Of a stretch of DNA of 64,000 bases, positions 40,911 through 50,052 are shown piece after piece. A program made the position numbers and the translations under genes. Origin of the DNA: Hoyosella rhizosphaerae (GTDB lineage Bacteria > Actinomycetota > Actinomycetes > Mycobacteriales > Mycobacteriaceae); assembly GCF_014643175.1 (NCBI RefSeq), contig NZ_BMJH01000001.1, positions 1,153,926 through 1,217,925 of the forward strand. Direction: 5' to 3'. The notes under the pieces are model-generated. The model ran no database searches and was not told the origin of the DNA. It saw only the letters and a list, made by a program, of their open reading frames with translations. Every line of letters starts with the position of its first letter. Positions within the stretch are counted from its first letter, which is position 1.

Positions 40911-43007
40911 CTACGCGGCGGCGCGCACAACACCACTGACAGCATCAGCTGAGAGATCAGCGAGTCGCACATATCCTCCGCGCAGATGTCGGGCAAGGTC
41001 CCGAGCCAAACCGAGTTCCACCATGCCCCGTTCGCAGTCGACGGTGATGGACGCGGTTCCTTCGCGCGCTAACGCAGCGGCTGTGAAATGCGCACGCCCG
41101 ACCGGATCCGTACCCGCCGTTGCGCGACCGTCGGTCAAGATGACAATCAATGGACGCCGATGTGGGTCACGAACCCGCTCTCGACGGACAAGTTTTCGCG
41201 CACACACCAGGCCTTCAGCGAGCGGTGTCCGTCCACCGGTGCGGATGTCCGCCAATCGCCGCGCAGCGATGTCGACCGAGTTCGTTGGAGGCAAGACAAG
41301 TTCAGCTTCTGTGCCACGCATCGTGATCACGGCTACTTTGTCACGCCGTTGATATGCGTCGCGCAAAAGCGACACTGCGGCTCCGGTAACCGAAGCGAGG
41401 CGATCGCGAGCCGCCATCGACCCCGACGTGTCCACGACGAACACCACCAGGTTGCCTTCTTTGCCTTCGCGATCTACACCGCGCACATCACTGGGACAAA
41501 CGGAAACCCGACCACGAACCGACGTGTTTTCGGCTGCGCTGATCACAGTGGCAGGGACATGGATGCCCCGGCCGCTGTAGGTTGTCGCACGGACAGCGCG
41601 ACCGCGCTCCGAGTGTGACCGCGAGCGGCGTCCTGGTGCGCCGTCTCCTACACCTGGAACTTCAATCAGCCTGGCCCGAAACGGAGCATCAGGCGCAGCC
41701 GATCGTTGGGAACGCGAGTTCGTTTTCGACGGTGCGCCTGGGGATGCTTCCGGTGCTTCAGCGCCGCCGCCCGGCCCTGAATCGTCTGGACCTGAATCGT
41801 CTGGACTGGGGTCGTCTGGGTCGGGGTCGTCTGGACCGGGGTCGTCTGGACCGGGGTCGCGTGGGTCTTCAGGACCAGAATCGTCAGGACTCGCATCGCG
41901 TTGCTCAGGAGTAGCACCTGGGTCGTGACACGAACCTGGGTCGCGAGATAAATCTGGGTCGCCTGCATCGAGCTTCGCTTGTTCGAGAGCCTGTTCGAGC
42001 TGCTCGCTGTCTAGCCCTGGCTCATCGAACGGGTCTCTGCGCCGACGATGCGGCAATGCAAGTTCCGCCGCAACACGGACGTCTTCTTCCGCCACGGCGT
42101 CGGCTCCGCGCCACGCGGCGTGCGCTATCGCCGTTCGCGCAATCACAAGGTCGGCGCGCATTCCATCAACATCAAACTGGGCACACAGCGACGCAATGCG
42201 TCGCACCTCGACATCGGGAAGAGCAACGGAGCTGCGCCGATCACGCGCTGCCGCGATGCGCTCCGCTAATTCGGCGTCTCCGCTGCTGTACTTTTCGACG
42301 AATCCGTCAGGATCAAGTTCATACGCCAACCGGCGGCGCACTACTTCAGCGCGCACGCTCACCTCGCGCGATGCGATGACGTCAACAGTCAACCCAAACC
42401 GGTCAAGCAACTGCGGGCGCAGCTCCCCCTCTTCGGGGTTCATTGTTCCCACAAGCACAAACACTGATGGGTAGCTGTGGGAAAACCCGTCCCGCTCGAC
42501 ATGCACTCGGCCCATTGCGGCAGCATCGAGCAGTACGTCAACGAGGTGATCGTGTAGGAGGTTTACTTCGTCGACGTAGAGCACACCCTGGTGAGCCCGC
42601 GCGAGCAAGCCCGGCTGGAATGCACGTTCACCGTCACGAAGAACTTTCTCGAGGTCGATTGAGCCAACCACCCGGTCCTCGGTGGCTCCCACCGGAAGTT
42701 CCACCAGGTGTGCCGACCGATGGTCAGTGCCAGCGCCAACTCCACTGCCAGCGCCAACTCCACTGCCAGCGCCAACTCCACTGCCAGCGCCAACTCCGGT
42801 ACCAGCGACCGGCGGCAGCAAACGCGCCAACGCTCGCACGATGGTGGATTTAGCTGTTCCCTTTTCCCCCCGCACAAGCACCCCGCCGATACCGGGGTGG
42901 ATTGCGCAGAGGATTAGGGACAGCCGAAGTTGGTCATGCCCAACGATCGCGCTGAACGGGTAACCGGGTATTTGCGGCTCAGCCGAAATTGACGGTGATC
43001 GTGTCAC
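40911..43007 (-). CDS. Magnesium/cobalt chelatase-type AAA+ and VWA fusion (ChlI/ChlD)
   Basis: 698 residues. Residues 15-340: MoxR/ChlI AAA+ domain with Walker [28 protein letters not shown], sensor segment [21 protein letters not shown]; residues 355-430 are an acidic Asp/Pro/Gly low-complexity linker made of short repeats; the C-terminal part is a VWA domain with [19 protein letters not shown] and [10 protein letters not shown] (GVGAGS)n loop interrupts the AAA+ part after the Walker A helix. Between cobO and mqo, so cobalt insertion into hydrogenobyrinate diamide (with a CobN outside the window) is the likely job. GTGA overlap with mqo. Confidence 0.9.
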   Translation of the reverse strand: MTRSPSISAEPQIPGYPFSAIVGHDQLRLSLILCAIHPGIGGVLVRGEKGTAKSTIVRALARLLPPVAGTGVGAGSGVGAGSGVGAGSGVGAGTDHRSAHLVELPVGATEDRVVGSIDLEKVLRDGERAFQPGLLARAHQGVLYVDEVNLLHDHLVDVLLDAAAMGRVHVERDGFSHSYPSVFVLVGTMNPEEGELRPQLLDRFGLTVDVIASREVSVRAEVVRRRLAYELDPDGFVEKYSSGDAELAERIAAARDRRSSVALPDVEVRRIASLCAQFDVDGMRADLVIARTAIAHAAWRGADAVAEEDVRVAAELALPHRRRRDPFDEPGLDSEQLEQALEQAKLDAGDPDLSRDPGSCHDPGATPEQRDASPDDSGPEDPRDPGPDDPGPDDPDPDDPSPDDSGPDDSGPGGGAEAPEASPGAPSKTNSRSQRSAAPDAPFRARLIEVPGVGDGAPGRRSRSHSERGRAVRATTYSGRGIHVPATVISAAENTSVRGRVSVCPSDVRGVDREGKEGNLVVFVVDTSGSMAARDRLASVTGAAVSLLRDAYQRRDKVAVITMRGTEAELVLPPTNSVDIAARRLADIRTGGRTPLAEGLVCARKLVRRERVRDPHRRPLIVILTDGRATAGTDPVGRAHFTAAALAREGTASITVDCERGMVELGLARDLARHLRGGYVRLADLSADAVSGVVRAAA
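41775..41866 (-). repeat. 15-bp imperfect repeats encoding the acidic linker
   Basis: Units such as GACCGGGGTCGTCTG and GACTGGGGTCGTCTG recur about six times with drift. On the minus strand they give [18 protein letters not shown], the acidic linker between the AAA+ and VWA parts of the chelatase. Distinct from the 18-bp repeats 900 bp away in the same gene. Confidence 0.7.
42730..42801 (-). repeat. Four 18-bp tandem repeats in the chelatase gene
   Basis: CCAGCGCCAACTCCACTG is repeated at 42730-42747, 42748-42765, 42766-42783 and 42784-42801 (last copy ends GGTA instead of ACTG). The minus strand encodes GVGAGS per copy, inserted in the AAA+ domain behind the Walker A helix. In frame, so copy-number changes would lengthen or shorten a loop. 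Confidence 0.9.
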
Positions 43008-44623
43008 GGTTGGACAGAGACTTCTTCCTCGATTGTGTCGTCGCCAGGTGCCTCAGCGTTGGCTGCTGCGGATCCTGATTGTGGGCCTGACGCTGAATCG
43101 GGAGTGAGTTTGAGAACCTTGTTGGTCCAATCCCACACCTCGTCGTACAAGCCTGGTTCGTCGTTAAGCTGTCGCCCGGCTGAAGGAATGATCCGCTCCA
43201 GGTCTTTCTGCCACGACGGGTAGCGGGAACTGAAGCAGCGCTCAAGTACCTCAAGCATCGCTGGTACACACGTCGACGCCCCAGGTGACGCGCCCAGTAG
43301 ACCTGCGATCGAACCGTCCTCAGCTGCGACGATGGCGGTGCCAAATTCCAGCACGCCCTTCGTGTCTTTTCCAGTGCGGATGGTCTGCACGCGCTGACCA
43401 GCGGTAATAAGTTCCCAGTCTTTCGCTTCCGCGTCGGGCAAGAACTCCGCGAGCGCGTTGATGCGAGTCTGCTCGGACTGAACAACCTGTTCGATGAGGT
43501 ACTTCGTCAGGCCCATTTCGTGAATACCGACGCTCATCATTTGCATGATGTTGTTCGGCTTCACCGACAAGAACAGGTCGGTTAGTTTGCCTTCTTTAAG
43601 GAATTTGGGTGTCCATCCCGCGTAGGGACCGAACAGCAGGCCACGCTCGTTTCCAATTACTCGTGTATCGAGGTGCGGTACAGACATCGGCGGCGCGCCG
43701 ACAGCTGCTTTGCCATACACCTTGGCTTCGTGCTGCTCAATTAGGTCAGGATTGTTGCAGCGAAGGAACTGGCCGCTGATGGGGAATCCGCCGAACCCGT
43801 TGATTTCTTTGATACCGGCCTTTTGCAGAAGCGGCAAAGCACCGCCACCCGCACCGACGAAGACGAACCGTGCGATGACGTTTCGCTTGGCGCCCGTGCG
43901 AACATTCCGCACGGTGAGCTTCCAACGTCCATCAGATTGCTTCTTGAGGTTCAATACCTCGTGGCCGAAGCGGATGTCGTACCCGAATGAGCCGAGATGG
44001 GTTAGCAGTTGCCGTGTAAGAGCGCCGAAATCTACGTCTGTGCCGAGGTCAAACCGATTGAGCGCAATGGGGTCGGAGAAGTCACGCTGACGCGCCATGA
44101 GGGGAACCCACTCGGCGAAGGTGTCTTTGTCCTCCGTGTACTCCATGCCCTTGAAGATGGTTTGGCTCGCAAGCGCGTCATAGCGCTTGCGCAGGTAGGA
44201 GACGTTGTCGGCGCCGTGCACGAAACTCATGTGCGGCACGCGGTTAATGAAGCGACTGGGGTTACCCAGGATGCCCTTTTCCACCGCGTAAGCCCAGTAC
44301 TGACGGGACACTTGGAAGCGCTCGTTAATGTCTAACGCCTTGTCGATGCTGACCGAACCATCTGCGTTCTGCGGCGTGTAGTTAAGTTCACACAAAGCCG
44401 AGTGACCGGTCCCCGCGTTATTCCACGGGTCGCTGCTTTCGGAAGCGGCTGCGTCGAGACGCTCAAAGAGCGAAACGGTCCAGTCAGGTTCGAGCTCAGT
44501 AAGCAACGAACCGAGCGTTGCGCTCATAATGCCCGCACCGATCAGTGCAACATCTACCGTCTGATCGGCACTGCTGCTCTGGCTCGCTGCGTTGCTCTGG
44601 TTACGCCCGTCATGTTTTGGCAC
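43004..44623 (-). CDS. mqo: Malate:quinone oxidoreductase
   Basis: FAD-dependent peripheral membrane enzyme that oxidises malate to oxaloacetate and passes electrons to menaquinone. 539 residues from GTG 44623; the open frame continues to ATG 44746 but that part is not family-like. FAD motif [57 protein letters not shown] and the C-terminal [13 protein letters not shown] are diagnostic. The C-terminal 30 residues are a disordered, acidic extension absent from most relatives. Confidence 0.94.
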   Translation of the reverse strand: MPKHDGRNQSNAASQSSSADQTVDVALIGAGIMSATLGSLLTELEPDWTVSLFERLDAAASESSDPWNNAGTGHSALCELNYTPQNADGSVSIDKALDINERFQVSRQYWAYAVEKGILGNPSRFINRVPHMSFVHGADNVSYLRKRYDALASQTIFKGMEYTEDKDTFAEWVPLMARQRDFSDPIALNRFDLGTDVDFGALTRQLLTHLGSFGYDIRFGHEVLNLKKQSDGRWKLTVRNVRTGAKRNVIARFVFVGAGGGALPLLQKAGIKEINGFGGFPISGQFLRCNNPDLIEQHEAKVYGKAAVGAPPMSVPHLDTRVIGNERGLLFGPYAGWTPKFLKEGKLTDLFLSVKPNNIMQMMSVGIHEMGLTKYLIEQVVQSEQTRINALAEFLPDAEAKDWELITAGQRVQTIRTGKDTKGVLEFGTAIVAAEDGSIAGLLGASPGASTCVPAMLEVLERCFSSRYPSWQKDLERIIPSAGRQLNDEPGLYDEVWDWTNKVLKLTPDSASGPQSGSAAANAEAPGDDTIEEEVSVQP

Positions 44624-44781
44624 TGGACTCAACTTTCTTGTCCGGTCATTCGACCCCGTTGGCACCACTAGACCATATCGGTCCTCGAAACGACGAGGTT
44701 CGTCGCCCACGAAGATCGGCGTGTGGTGCCTTCTATCCTGCCTCATCTACGTACTAGCAGTATGCGCGATAAGGTGATTTC

Positions 44782-45813
44782 GTGACCACATGGAGCGCCG
44801 ATGTCTTAGGTGACGGCTACCAGCAGACCACAATCGACCTCGGGACTGACCCAGACAACGAGGGCGATATTGTCGCAACCCTGGTGCGATACGACCCGCC
44901 AAGCGACGAAGTTCCCGCACCTCATAGCGCCGCGCTGTATGTCCACGGGTATTCCGACTACTTCTTTCAGCGGCATCTCGCCCACGCATTCGCTGCCCGC
45001 GGATACCAATTTTTCGCCCTCGATCTCCGCAAGTGCGGACGTTCACAGCGTCCGGGGTTAACGCCGCATTTTGTGACTGATCTCGCTTTTTACGACGAAG
45101 AACTGAATGCAGCTTTGTCGATCATTCGTGACCACGTAGCTCCGGAAGCAGCAAATCGTATTGTGGTGTCCGCCCATTCGACAGGTGGGCTGATCCTCCC
45201 GTTGTGGTTGGACCGGCTTAACAAGGACGAAGGCGGTACGCAATCTCACGGGATTGTCGGCTCGGTGCTCAACAGTCCGTGGTTTGACCTGCAAGGTTCA
45301 TGGTGGTTACGCAACATCGGTACAGCAGCAATTGATGCGGTGGGGCGTGTGCAACCGTTGCGCATCGCCCAGGATGCGAAGTTCGATGGCTACGGTTCAA
45401 GCATTCATATCGACCGGCATGGCACGTGGGAATACAACACGGAGTGGAAACCACACGGCGGCTACCCCGCGAGGTTCGGGTGGTTGCGCGCTGTGCGACG
45501 CGGGCACTTGCAATTGCACCGCGGACTTGACGTGGGCGTTCCGTCGTTGATCCTGCGCTCCGACAAGACTTGGTTCGCTCCGCATTACCGCCCGGAGATT
45601 GACAACGCCGACTGCGTTCTCGACGTGAAGCAAATAGCGCAGTGGTCCGGTTGTGTCGGCAACCGAATCCAAGTAGTGCCAATAGCAGGGGCACGGCATG
45701 ATGTGTTTCTGTCACTCGAACCCGCACTCTCGGAAGCACTAGGAGAACTCGACGGGTTCCTCAAGTGGCTAGAACCGAGCACACTGGTCGGTAACCAAAC
45801 CCCTATCCGGTAG
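44782..45813 (+). CDS. Alpha/beta hydrolase, lysophospholipase-like (Rv2854-type)
   Basis: 343 residues, GTG start with AAGG nine bases upstream. ALYVHGYSDYFFQRHLAHAFAARGY is the oxyanion region, VVSAHSTGGLILPLWLD holds the nucleophile Ser (HSTGG), PSLILRSDKTW the acid region, and GARHDVFLSLEP the His. Resembles serine aminopeptidase S33 / monoacylglycerol-lipase-like hydrolases. Upstream of mtr as in mycobacteria. Substrate unknown. Confidence 0.9.
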   Translation: MTTWSADVLGDGYQQTTIDLGTDPDNEGDIVATLVRYDPPSDEVPAPHSAALYVHGYSDYFFQRHLAHAFAARGYQFFALDLRKCGRSQRPGLTPHFVTDLAFYDEELNAALSIIRDHVAPEAANRIVVSAHSTGGLILPLWLDRLNKDEGGTQSHGIVGSVLNSPWFDLQGSWWLRNIGTAAIDAVGRVQPLRIAQDAKFDGYGSSIHIDRHGTWEYNTEWKPHGGYPARFGWLRAVRRGHLQLHRGLDVGVPSLILRSDKTWFAPHYRPEIDNADCVLDVKQIAQWSGCVGNRIQVVPIAGARHDVFLSLEPALSEALGELDGFLKWLEPSTLVGNQTPIR

Positions 45814-45875
45814 CGCGAACCCCCATACCCCTTAGCGCAATCCTCAGTCGGTACGCCCAAATTCAGGAGCAGCAC

Positions 45876-47288
45876 GTGGAGCAGTTCGACATCGCGATTA
45901 TCGGTGCAGGGTCTGGAAACATGATCATCAACCGGAAGTTCGCTGACAAGAAGGTCGCGATCATCGAGGCGGATAAGTTTGGCGGTACCTGCTTAAACGT
46001 GGGTTGTATACCGACAAAAATGTTTGTAGGAAGCGCAGATGCGGCACAGCACGTGCTCGGTGCTGAGCGATTCAATTTGTCGGCCCAACTCAATGGAGTT
46101 GATTGGCGCGGCATCGTGTCGCGCATTTTCGGCCGTATCGACGGCAATGTTGCTGCAGCCGAACAGTTCCGGCGCGACAACGACAACGTCACTGTTTTTA
46201 AGTCCCACGCCCACTTCGTGTCAGACCACGTCCTTGAGCTAATCGACGCGGGTGACGAGGCGAATAGTCCCGCTGCCGTTGCCGAACAACGCATTTCTGC
46301 GGATCAGATTGTCATCGCCGCTGGTGGGCACGCGCATATTCCAGACCATCTCAGCCAGTTACCGGCGGTGATGGATGGATCAGTGGTTTTGCATACCTCA
46401 GATGACATCATGCGGATAGAGCAACTCCCGCAACGGATGGTCATCATTGGTAGTGGATTTATCTCCGCTGAGTTCGCGCATGTCTTTTCGTCGCTGGGTG
46501 TTGAGGTGACTGTAGTCGCCCGCGCCGATGCACTGCTCCGACGCCATGATGTCGCTGTGTCGCAACAGTTCACCCAGTGTGCCGTCGAGCAATGGGATGT
46601 GCGACTGAACACCACCGTCATCGACATCGTCGCCACGTCAGACGGGGCGCGTGTTGTTCTCTCCGACGGTTCCGCTGTCGAGTGCGATTCGATTCTCGTG
46701 GCGGCGGGCCGCAACCCGAACACTCCCGGCCTCGGGTTGCACAACACGTCAATTGAGATTGATGAGGGTGGGCGGGTCATTGTCGACGAGTACCAGCGCA
46801 CTTCAGCTCAAGGCGTGTGGGCGCTTGGGGACATTTCGTCTCACTGGCAACTGAAGCATGTCGCCAATCACGAAGCCCGGGTGGTGCAGCACAACCTGCT
46901 TAACCCGCAAAACCTCAAGGCTGCCCGCCACGACGCGATTCCGTCTGGCGTATTCACCTCACCCCAGATCGCAACTGTCGGGCTGACGAGTGCGCAGGCG
47001 CAAGAACTCGGGCTCGACGTCGTTGAATCTACGGTCGACTATAAGGAAGTTGCGTATGGGTGGGCTTTGGCCGACCCGGTCGGGTTCTGCAAGGTCATCG
47101 TTGAACGCAGCTCCGGACTCATTGTCGGCGCCCATATTGTGGGCGCACAGGCCACAACTTTGCTCCAACCCATTGTGCAGGCCATGTCGTTTGCGGTGCC
47201 AGCTGCGGACCTTGCACGGGGCCAATACTGGATCCACCCCGCGCTCACTGAGGTAGTGGAGAACGCCCTACTGAGGGTGCGGCTGTAA
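45876..47288 (+). CDS. mtr: Mycothione reductase
   Basis: 470 residues, pyridine-nucleotide-disulphide oxidoreductase that reduces oxidised mycothiol with NADPH. FAD loop FDIAIIGAGSGN, redox pair GGTCLNVGCIPTK (Cys-x4-Cys), NADPH loop MVIIGSGFISAEFA, GVWALGDIS, and the C-terminal HPALTEVVENALL carrying the catalytic His-Glu. Mycothiol is restricted to Actinobacteria, which supports the taxonomic call. Confidence 0.96.
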   Translation: MEQFDIAIIGAGSGNMIINRKFADKKVAIIEADKFGGTCLNVGCIPTKMFVGSADAAQHVLGAERFNLSAQLNGVDWRGIVSRIFGRIDGNVAAAEQFRRDNDNVTVFKSHAHFVSDHVLELIDAGDEANSPAAVAEQRISADQIVIAAGGHAHIPDHLSQLPAVMDGSVVLHTSDDIMRIEQLPQRMVIIGSGFISAEFAHVFSSLGVEVTVVARADALLRRHDVAVSQQFTQCAVEQWDVRLNTTVIDIVATSDGARVVLSDGSAVECDSILVAAGRNPNTPGLGLHNTSIEIDEGGRVIVDEYQRTSAQGVWALGDISSHWQLKHVANHEARVVQHNLLNPQNLKAARHDAIPSGVFTSPQIATVGLTSAQAQELGLDVVESTVDYKEVAYGWALADPVGFCKVIVERSSGLIVGAHIVGAQATTLLQPIVQAMSFAVPAADLARGQYWIHPALTEVVENALLRVRL

Positions 47289-47297
47289 CTCCCGGCT

Positions 47298-47864
47298 TCA
47301 CCATGGGTTGGAGCGCAAGACAATTTCGGTGGCAAGGATGGCGAGATGGTCGTCGGAGGCCGAATTCTCCACCATGGTGGTGACGATTCTGAGGTCGCCA
47401 CGCACGTACTGTCCACTCGCTTTGGCGTGCGCCAACTCGCGGGCGTTAGTGGCAACAATTGTGGTGCCGACCTCAACTGGGGGGCATGAGCTGTCCTGTG
47501 CGGCGTCTTGGCCGACGACCGCGGCAGGATGCCCGCCACCGTAAATGGTGAGGCTTGCTGTGCGGTCAAAGTTGTGGGCGGCGAACTCCCAGGCGATTGT
47601 CGTAGCCGTGCCTATTCCGGCGACGTGCACCCACGCGGCTTTTGCCTTGTCTATGAGTTCAAGGATGTCTGCGTGTGTGGTGTGTTGTCCAACAGTCAGG
47701 GTGATGGTGCGAAGCCCTGAGTTGTGAAGTTTGGTGCAGAGCGCGTCGTAGTGCTCGGCAGGCTCGTCGGCCGATGTAACGATTAGCGCTGCTGTATTGC
47801 GTGCGTCACCTCCGCACCGCAACTGGTACTTGGTGTCTCCCACGGTTTCGAGAACGGTCTCCAT
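47298..47864 (-). CDS. Unassigned protein, possible alpha/beta-hydrolase relic
   Basis: 188 residues, opposed to mtr and 10 bp from its end. I do not recognise the family. An alternating beta-alpha pattern is visible: AALIVTSADEP, HYDALCTKLHNSGLRTITLTVG, LIDKAKAAWVHVAGIGTATTIAWEFAAHNFDRTASLTIYGG and GTTIVATNARELAHAK. The VHVAGIGTATTIAWEFA stretch sits where hydrolases have G-x-S-x-G and the following helix, but there is no serine nucleophile (GIGTA), so it would be inactive as a classical hydrolase. ATG start at 47864 or nearby; no ribosome site seen. Confidence 0.7.
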   Translation of the reverse strand: METVLETVGDTKYQLRCGGDARNTAALIVTSADEPAEHYDALCTKLHNSGLRTITLTVGQHTTHADILELIDKAKAAWVHVAGIGTATTIAWEFAAHNFDRTASLTIYGGGHPAAVVGQDAAQDSSCPPVEVGTTIVATNARELAHAKASGQYVRGDLRIVTTMVENSASDDHLAILATEIVLRSNPW

Positions 47865-47987
47865 GGGTAGAACGCTACGCGAGAATTCGCGCGACTACCT
47901 GCGCACTTGTGCGATCTCACTCAAATTTCACAGTGGGGCGTGCGGCACAGTGTGATTTTCGCCTAGTCAGAGCCCTTCGTCACATGC

Positions 47988-48079
47988 TTGCGAAAGATCC
48001 GGTTTGGTTATACGGTTAACTACATGAGTAATGAACCAACCGGCTGGGCTATTCGCCTCTCTCATCCAAGGAGGGAGCA
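47988..48079 (+). promoter_or_regulatory. Leader of the GntR-ABC operon
   Basis: TTGCGA (47988-47993) and TATACG (48009-48014) could form a promoter with a short 15-bp spacer. An imperfect inverted repeat GGTTTGGTT (48001-48009) / AACCAACC (48034-48041) overlaps it and contains TATACGGTTAACTA. As YtrA-type repressors usually bind their own promoter, this is the best operator candidate. A strong AAGGAGG is five bases from the ATG at 48080. Confidence 0.45.
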
Positions 48080-48448
48080 ATGGACGACGGCAAACCTCTT
48101 TTCCTGCAGATTGCAGAACTGATCGAATCCTCCATCATCGACGGTTCACTGCAAGAAGAAGCTAAAGCGCCATCCACAAACGAATTGGCTACCTTTCACC
48201 GCATCAACCCCGCGACAGCCGCTAAAGGAATCAACCACCTTGTCACCGGCGGCGTCCTCTACAAAAAGCGCGGGATTGGAATGTTCGTCTCCCCCGGAGC
48301 GCGCAACACAATCAAAAGCCGCCGCCGCGAACAATTCGCAGAGAACTACATCGACCCACTTATCGCCGAAGCAAGAAAACTCGGCATCACGGCTTCGGAC
48401 CTACAAATCTTGATCCAGCAACGCGAGGAACGCCATGACCAACAATGA
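48080..48448 (+). CDS. GntR-family regulator, YtrA type
   Basis: 122 residues: an N-terminal GntR winged helix (PLFLQIAELIESSIIDG; PSTNELATFHRINPATAAKGINHLV; YKKRGIGMFV) and only a short helical tail (LIAEARKLGITASDLQILI), the YtrA subfamily with two dimerising helices and no ligand domain. First gene of an operon with an ABC exporter, overlapping the ATPase by 14 bp. Usually senses cell-envelope stress in other Gram-positives; here inferred. Confidence 0.93.
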   Translation: MDDGKPLFLQIAELIESSIIDGSLQEEAKAPSTNELATFHRINPATAAKGINHLVTGGVLYKKRGIGMFVSPGARNTIKSRRREQFAENYIDPLIAEARKLGITASDLQILIQQREERHDQQ

Positions 48449-49337
48449 AACTCATCAGATCGTCGCCAGCTGCCGAAATATATCGAAGAAGTTCCGCTCC
48501 GTGCAGGCACTTAGCGACGTCAGTTTTGACCTCAAAGCCAACACGATTCACGGCCTCCTCGGCCGGAACGGCGCCGGAAAAACCACTCTCATGCGAATCA
48601 TGACTGGGCAAGAGTTCCAGACGTCCGGGGACGTCACCATTCTTGGTCAACGCCCTCACGAAAACGTCGACGTCATGTCAAACATCAGTTTCATTCGCGA
48701 AAGCCAAAAGTATCCCGAGGACTACACAGTGGAACACGTCCTCACCACCGGGCGGAACCTGCACCCGAATTGGGACGACGATTTTGCACGCGAACTCGCG
48801 AACGATTTTGACCTTCCACACAAGCGGAAAGTGAAAAAGCTATCGCGGGGCATGCTTTCCGCACTCGGCGTGACAGTCGGCCTGGCATCCCGCGCCCCCC
48901 TGACATTCTTCGACGAACCGTATCTCGGCCTCGACGCCGTCTCGCGTCACATGTTTTACGACCGCTTGCTCGCCGACTACGCCGCCCACCCGCGCACCGT
49001 CATCCTGTCGACCCATCTGATTGACGAAGTCAGCAACCTGATCGAACATGTCGTCCTCATCGATAAAGGCGCAATTCTTCTCGACGACACAGCCGACAAC
49101 CTCCGATCCCGCGCGTGCGTCGTATCGGGCACAACCGCCGACGTTGAAACCTTCATTCACGCCGACGGAACAACAAGCGTCTTTGAACGCGAGACTCTCG
49201 GCAACCAGTCGCGCATCACTGTCGAACTCCCCTTCACCGACGCCAACCAGCGCCGCGCCCGCGAACTCGGCATAACTATCGAACCGGTATCGCTCCAGCA
49301 ACTCGTCATCAGCACCACCGGAAGGACGCAGCAATGA
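48435..49337 (+). CDS. ABC transporter ATP-binding protein
   Basis: 300 residues. Walker A GRNGAGKTTLM, Q-loop FIRESQ, signature region KLSRGMLSALGV (degenerate LSRGM instead of LSGGQ), Walker B LTFFDEPYLGLD and H-loop VILSTHL. Typical of YtrB/BcrA-like exporter ATPases encoded beside a GntR regulator. The C-terminal 80 residues (LIDKGAILLDDTADNLRSRA...) are non-ATPase. ATGA overlap with the permease. Confidence 0.92.
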   Translation: MTNNETHQIVASCRNISKKFRSVQALSDVSFDLKANTIHGLLGRNGAGKTTLMRIMTGQEFQTSGDVTILGQRPHENVDVMSNISFIRESQKYPEDYTVEHVLTTGRNLHPNWDDDFARELANDFDLPHKRKVKKLSRGMLSALGVTVGLASRAPLTFFDEPYLGLDAVSRHMFYDRLLADYAAHPRTVILSTHLIDEVSNLIEHVVLIDKGAILLDDTADNLRSRACVVSGTTADVETFIHADGTTSVFERETLGNQSRITVELPFTDANQRRARELGITIEPVSLQQLVISTTGRTQQ

Positions 49338-50041
49338 CCATCGCAGCTCCCCAAACACGCATCGGACCGGTCATGAGACTGCACACCGCGACGCTTTCGT
49401 CGCTGTTGTGGATGGTTCCCATCATCGGTGCCATCTTCGCGGTGATACTGGCCGCGAGCATCGTAGTCGGCAATGACACCAACACGACCACAGCAACCCC
49501 ACAGGTGGTCATCTACATCTTTATCTATGTCACGGCAATTCTGGCGATTACTCAAATGGCGCCCTACGCGCTGAGTTTCGGCGTCACACGTCGGGTCTTC
49601 CTCACTGCAACGCTGACCTTTTACTCGATAATGACGGCCGCAATCACCGTGATCATGGCGGGGCTGGCGTCGGTTGAACATCTCACAAACGGGTGGGGCG
49701 TGGAAATGTCATTCTTCCGCGTCATCCCAGAGGTTCCGGTCTCCACGCTCATCGCCTGGCTGGCCTTGCTACTGTTCCTCACCAGCGCAGCGACTGTCGG
49801 GTTCCTCACCGGTGCCATCTTTTTGCGATGGGGAGCAGCCGGGGTATGGGCTGCGGTGCTTGGACTCATCGTCGTCATCGGTGTCATCGCAATTGGCGTT
49901 TTGCAGTTCGGCTGGTGGGAGCCAATTCGCAATGCTGTGAGCGAAGCACCGTTGGAGGTCCTCCTGATTGGCGGCCTGATTGGAGTTGTCGCCGTTAGCA
50001 CGCTGGCAACTACGGCAATCTTCAGACGCACCGCCGTCTAG
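49334..50041 (+). CDS. ABC transporter permease, six TM
   Basis: 235 residues with six hydrophobic segments (about 24-50, 58-80, 92-118, 140-165, 170-195, 205-228). No sequence signature beyond the pattern of ABC-2-like exporters. Together with the preceding two genes it makes a GntR-ATPase-permease unit like ytrABC, usually linked to envelope stress or antibiotic response. Substrate unknown. Confidence 0.83.
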   Translation: MTIAAPQTRIGPVMRLHTATLSSLLWMVPIIGAIFAVILAASIVVGNDTNTTTATPQVVIYIFIYVTAILAITQMAPYALSFGVTRRVFLTATLTFYSIMTAAITVIMAGLASVEHLTNGWGVEMSFFRVIPEVPVSTLIAWLALLLFLTSAATVGFLTGAIFLRWGAAGVWAAVLGLIVVIGVIAIGVLQFGWWEPIRNAVSEAPLEVLLIGGLIGVVAVSTLATTAIFRRTAV

Positions 50042-50052
50042 CCTGGCAACAA

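Noticed and set aside
42730-42801. Possible CRISPR-like array in the chelatase gene
   Set aside because: The repeats are contiguous with no spacers and lie in frame in a gene; they are a minisatellite.
37000-43100. Cobalamin riboswitch ahead of cobalamin genes
   Set aside because: No B12-box-like GCCACTG within a leader was convincing; the genes follow one another with overlaps.
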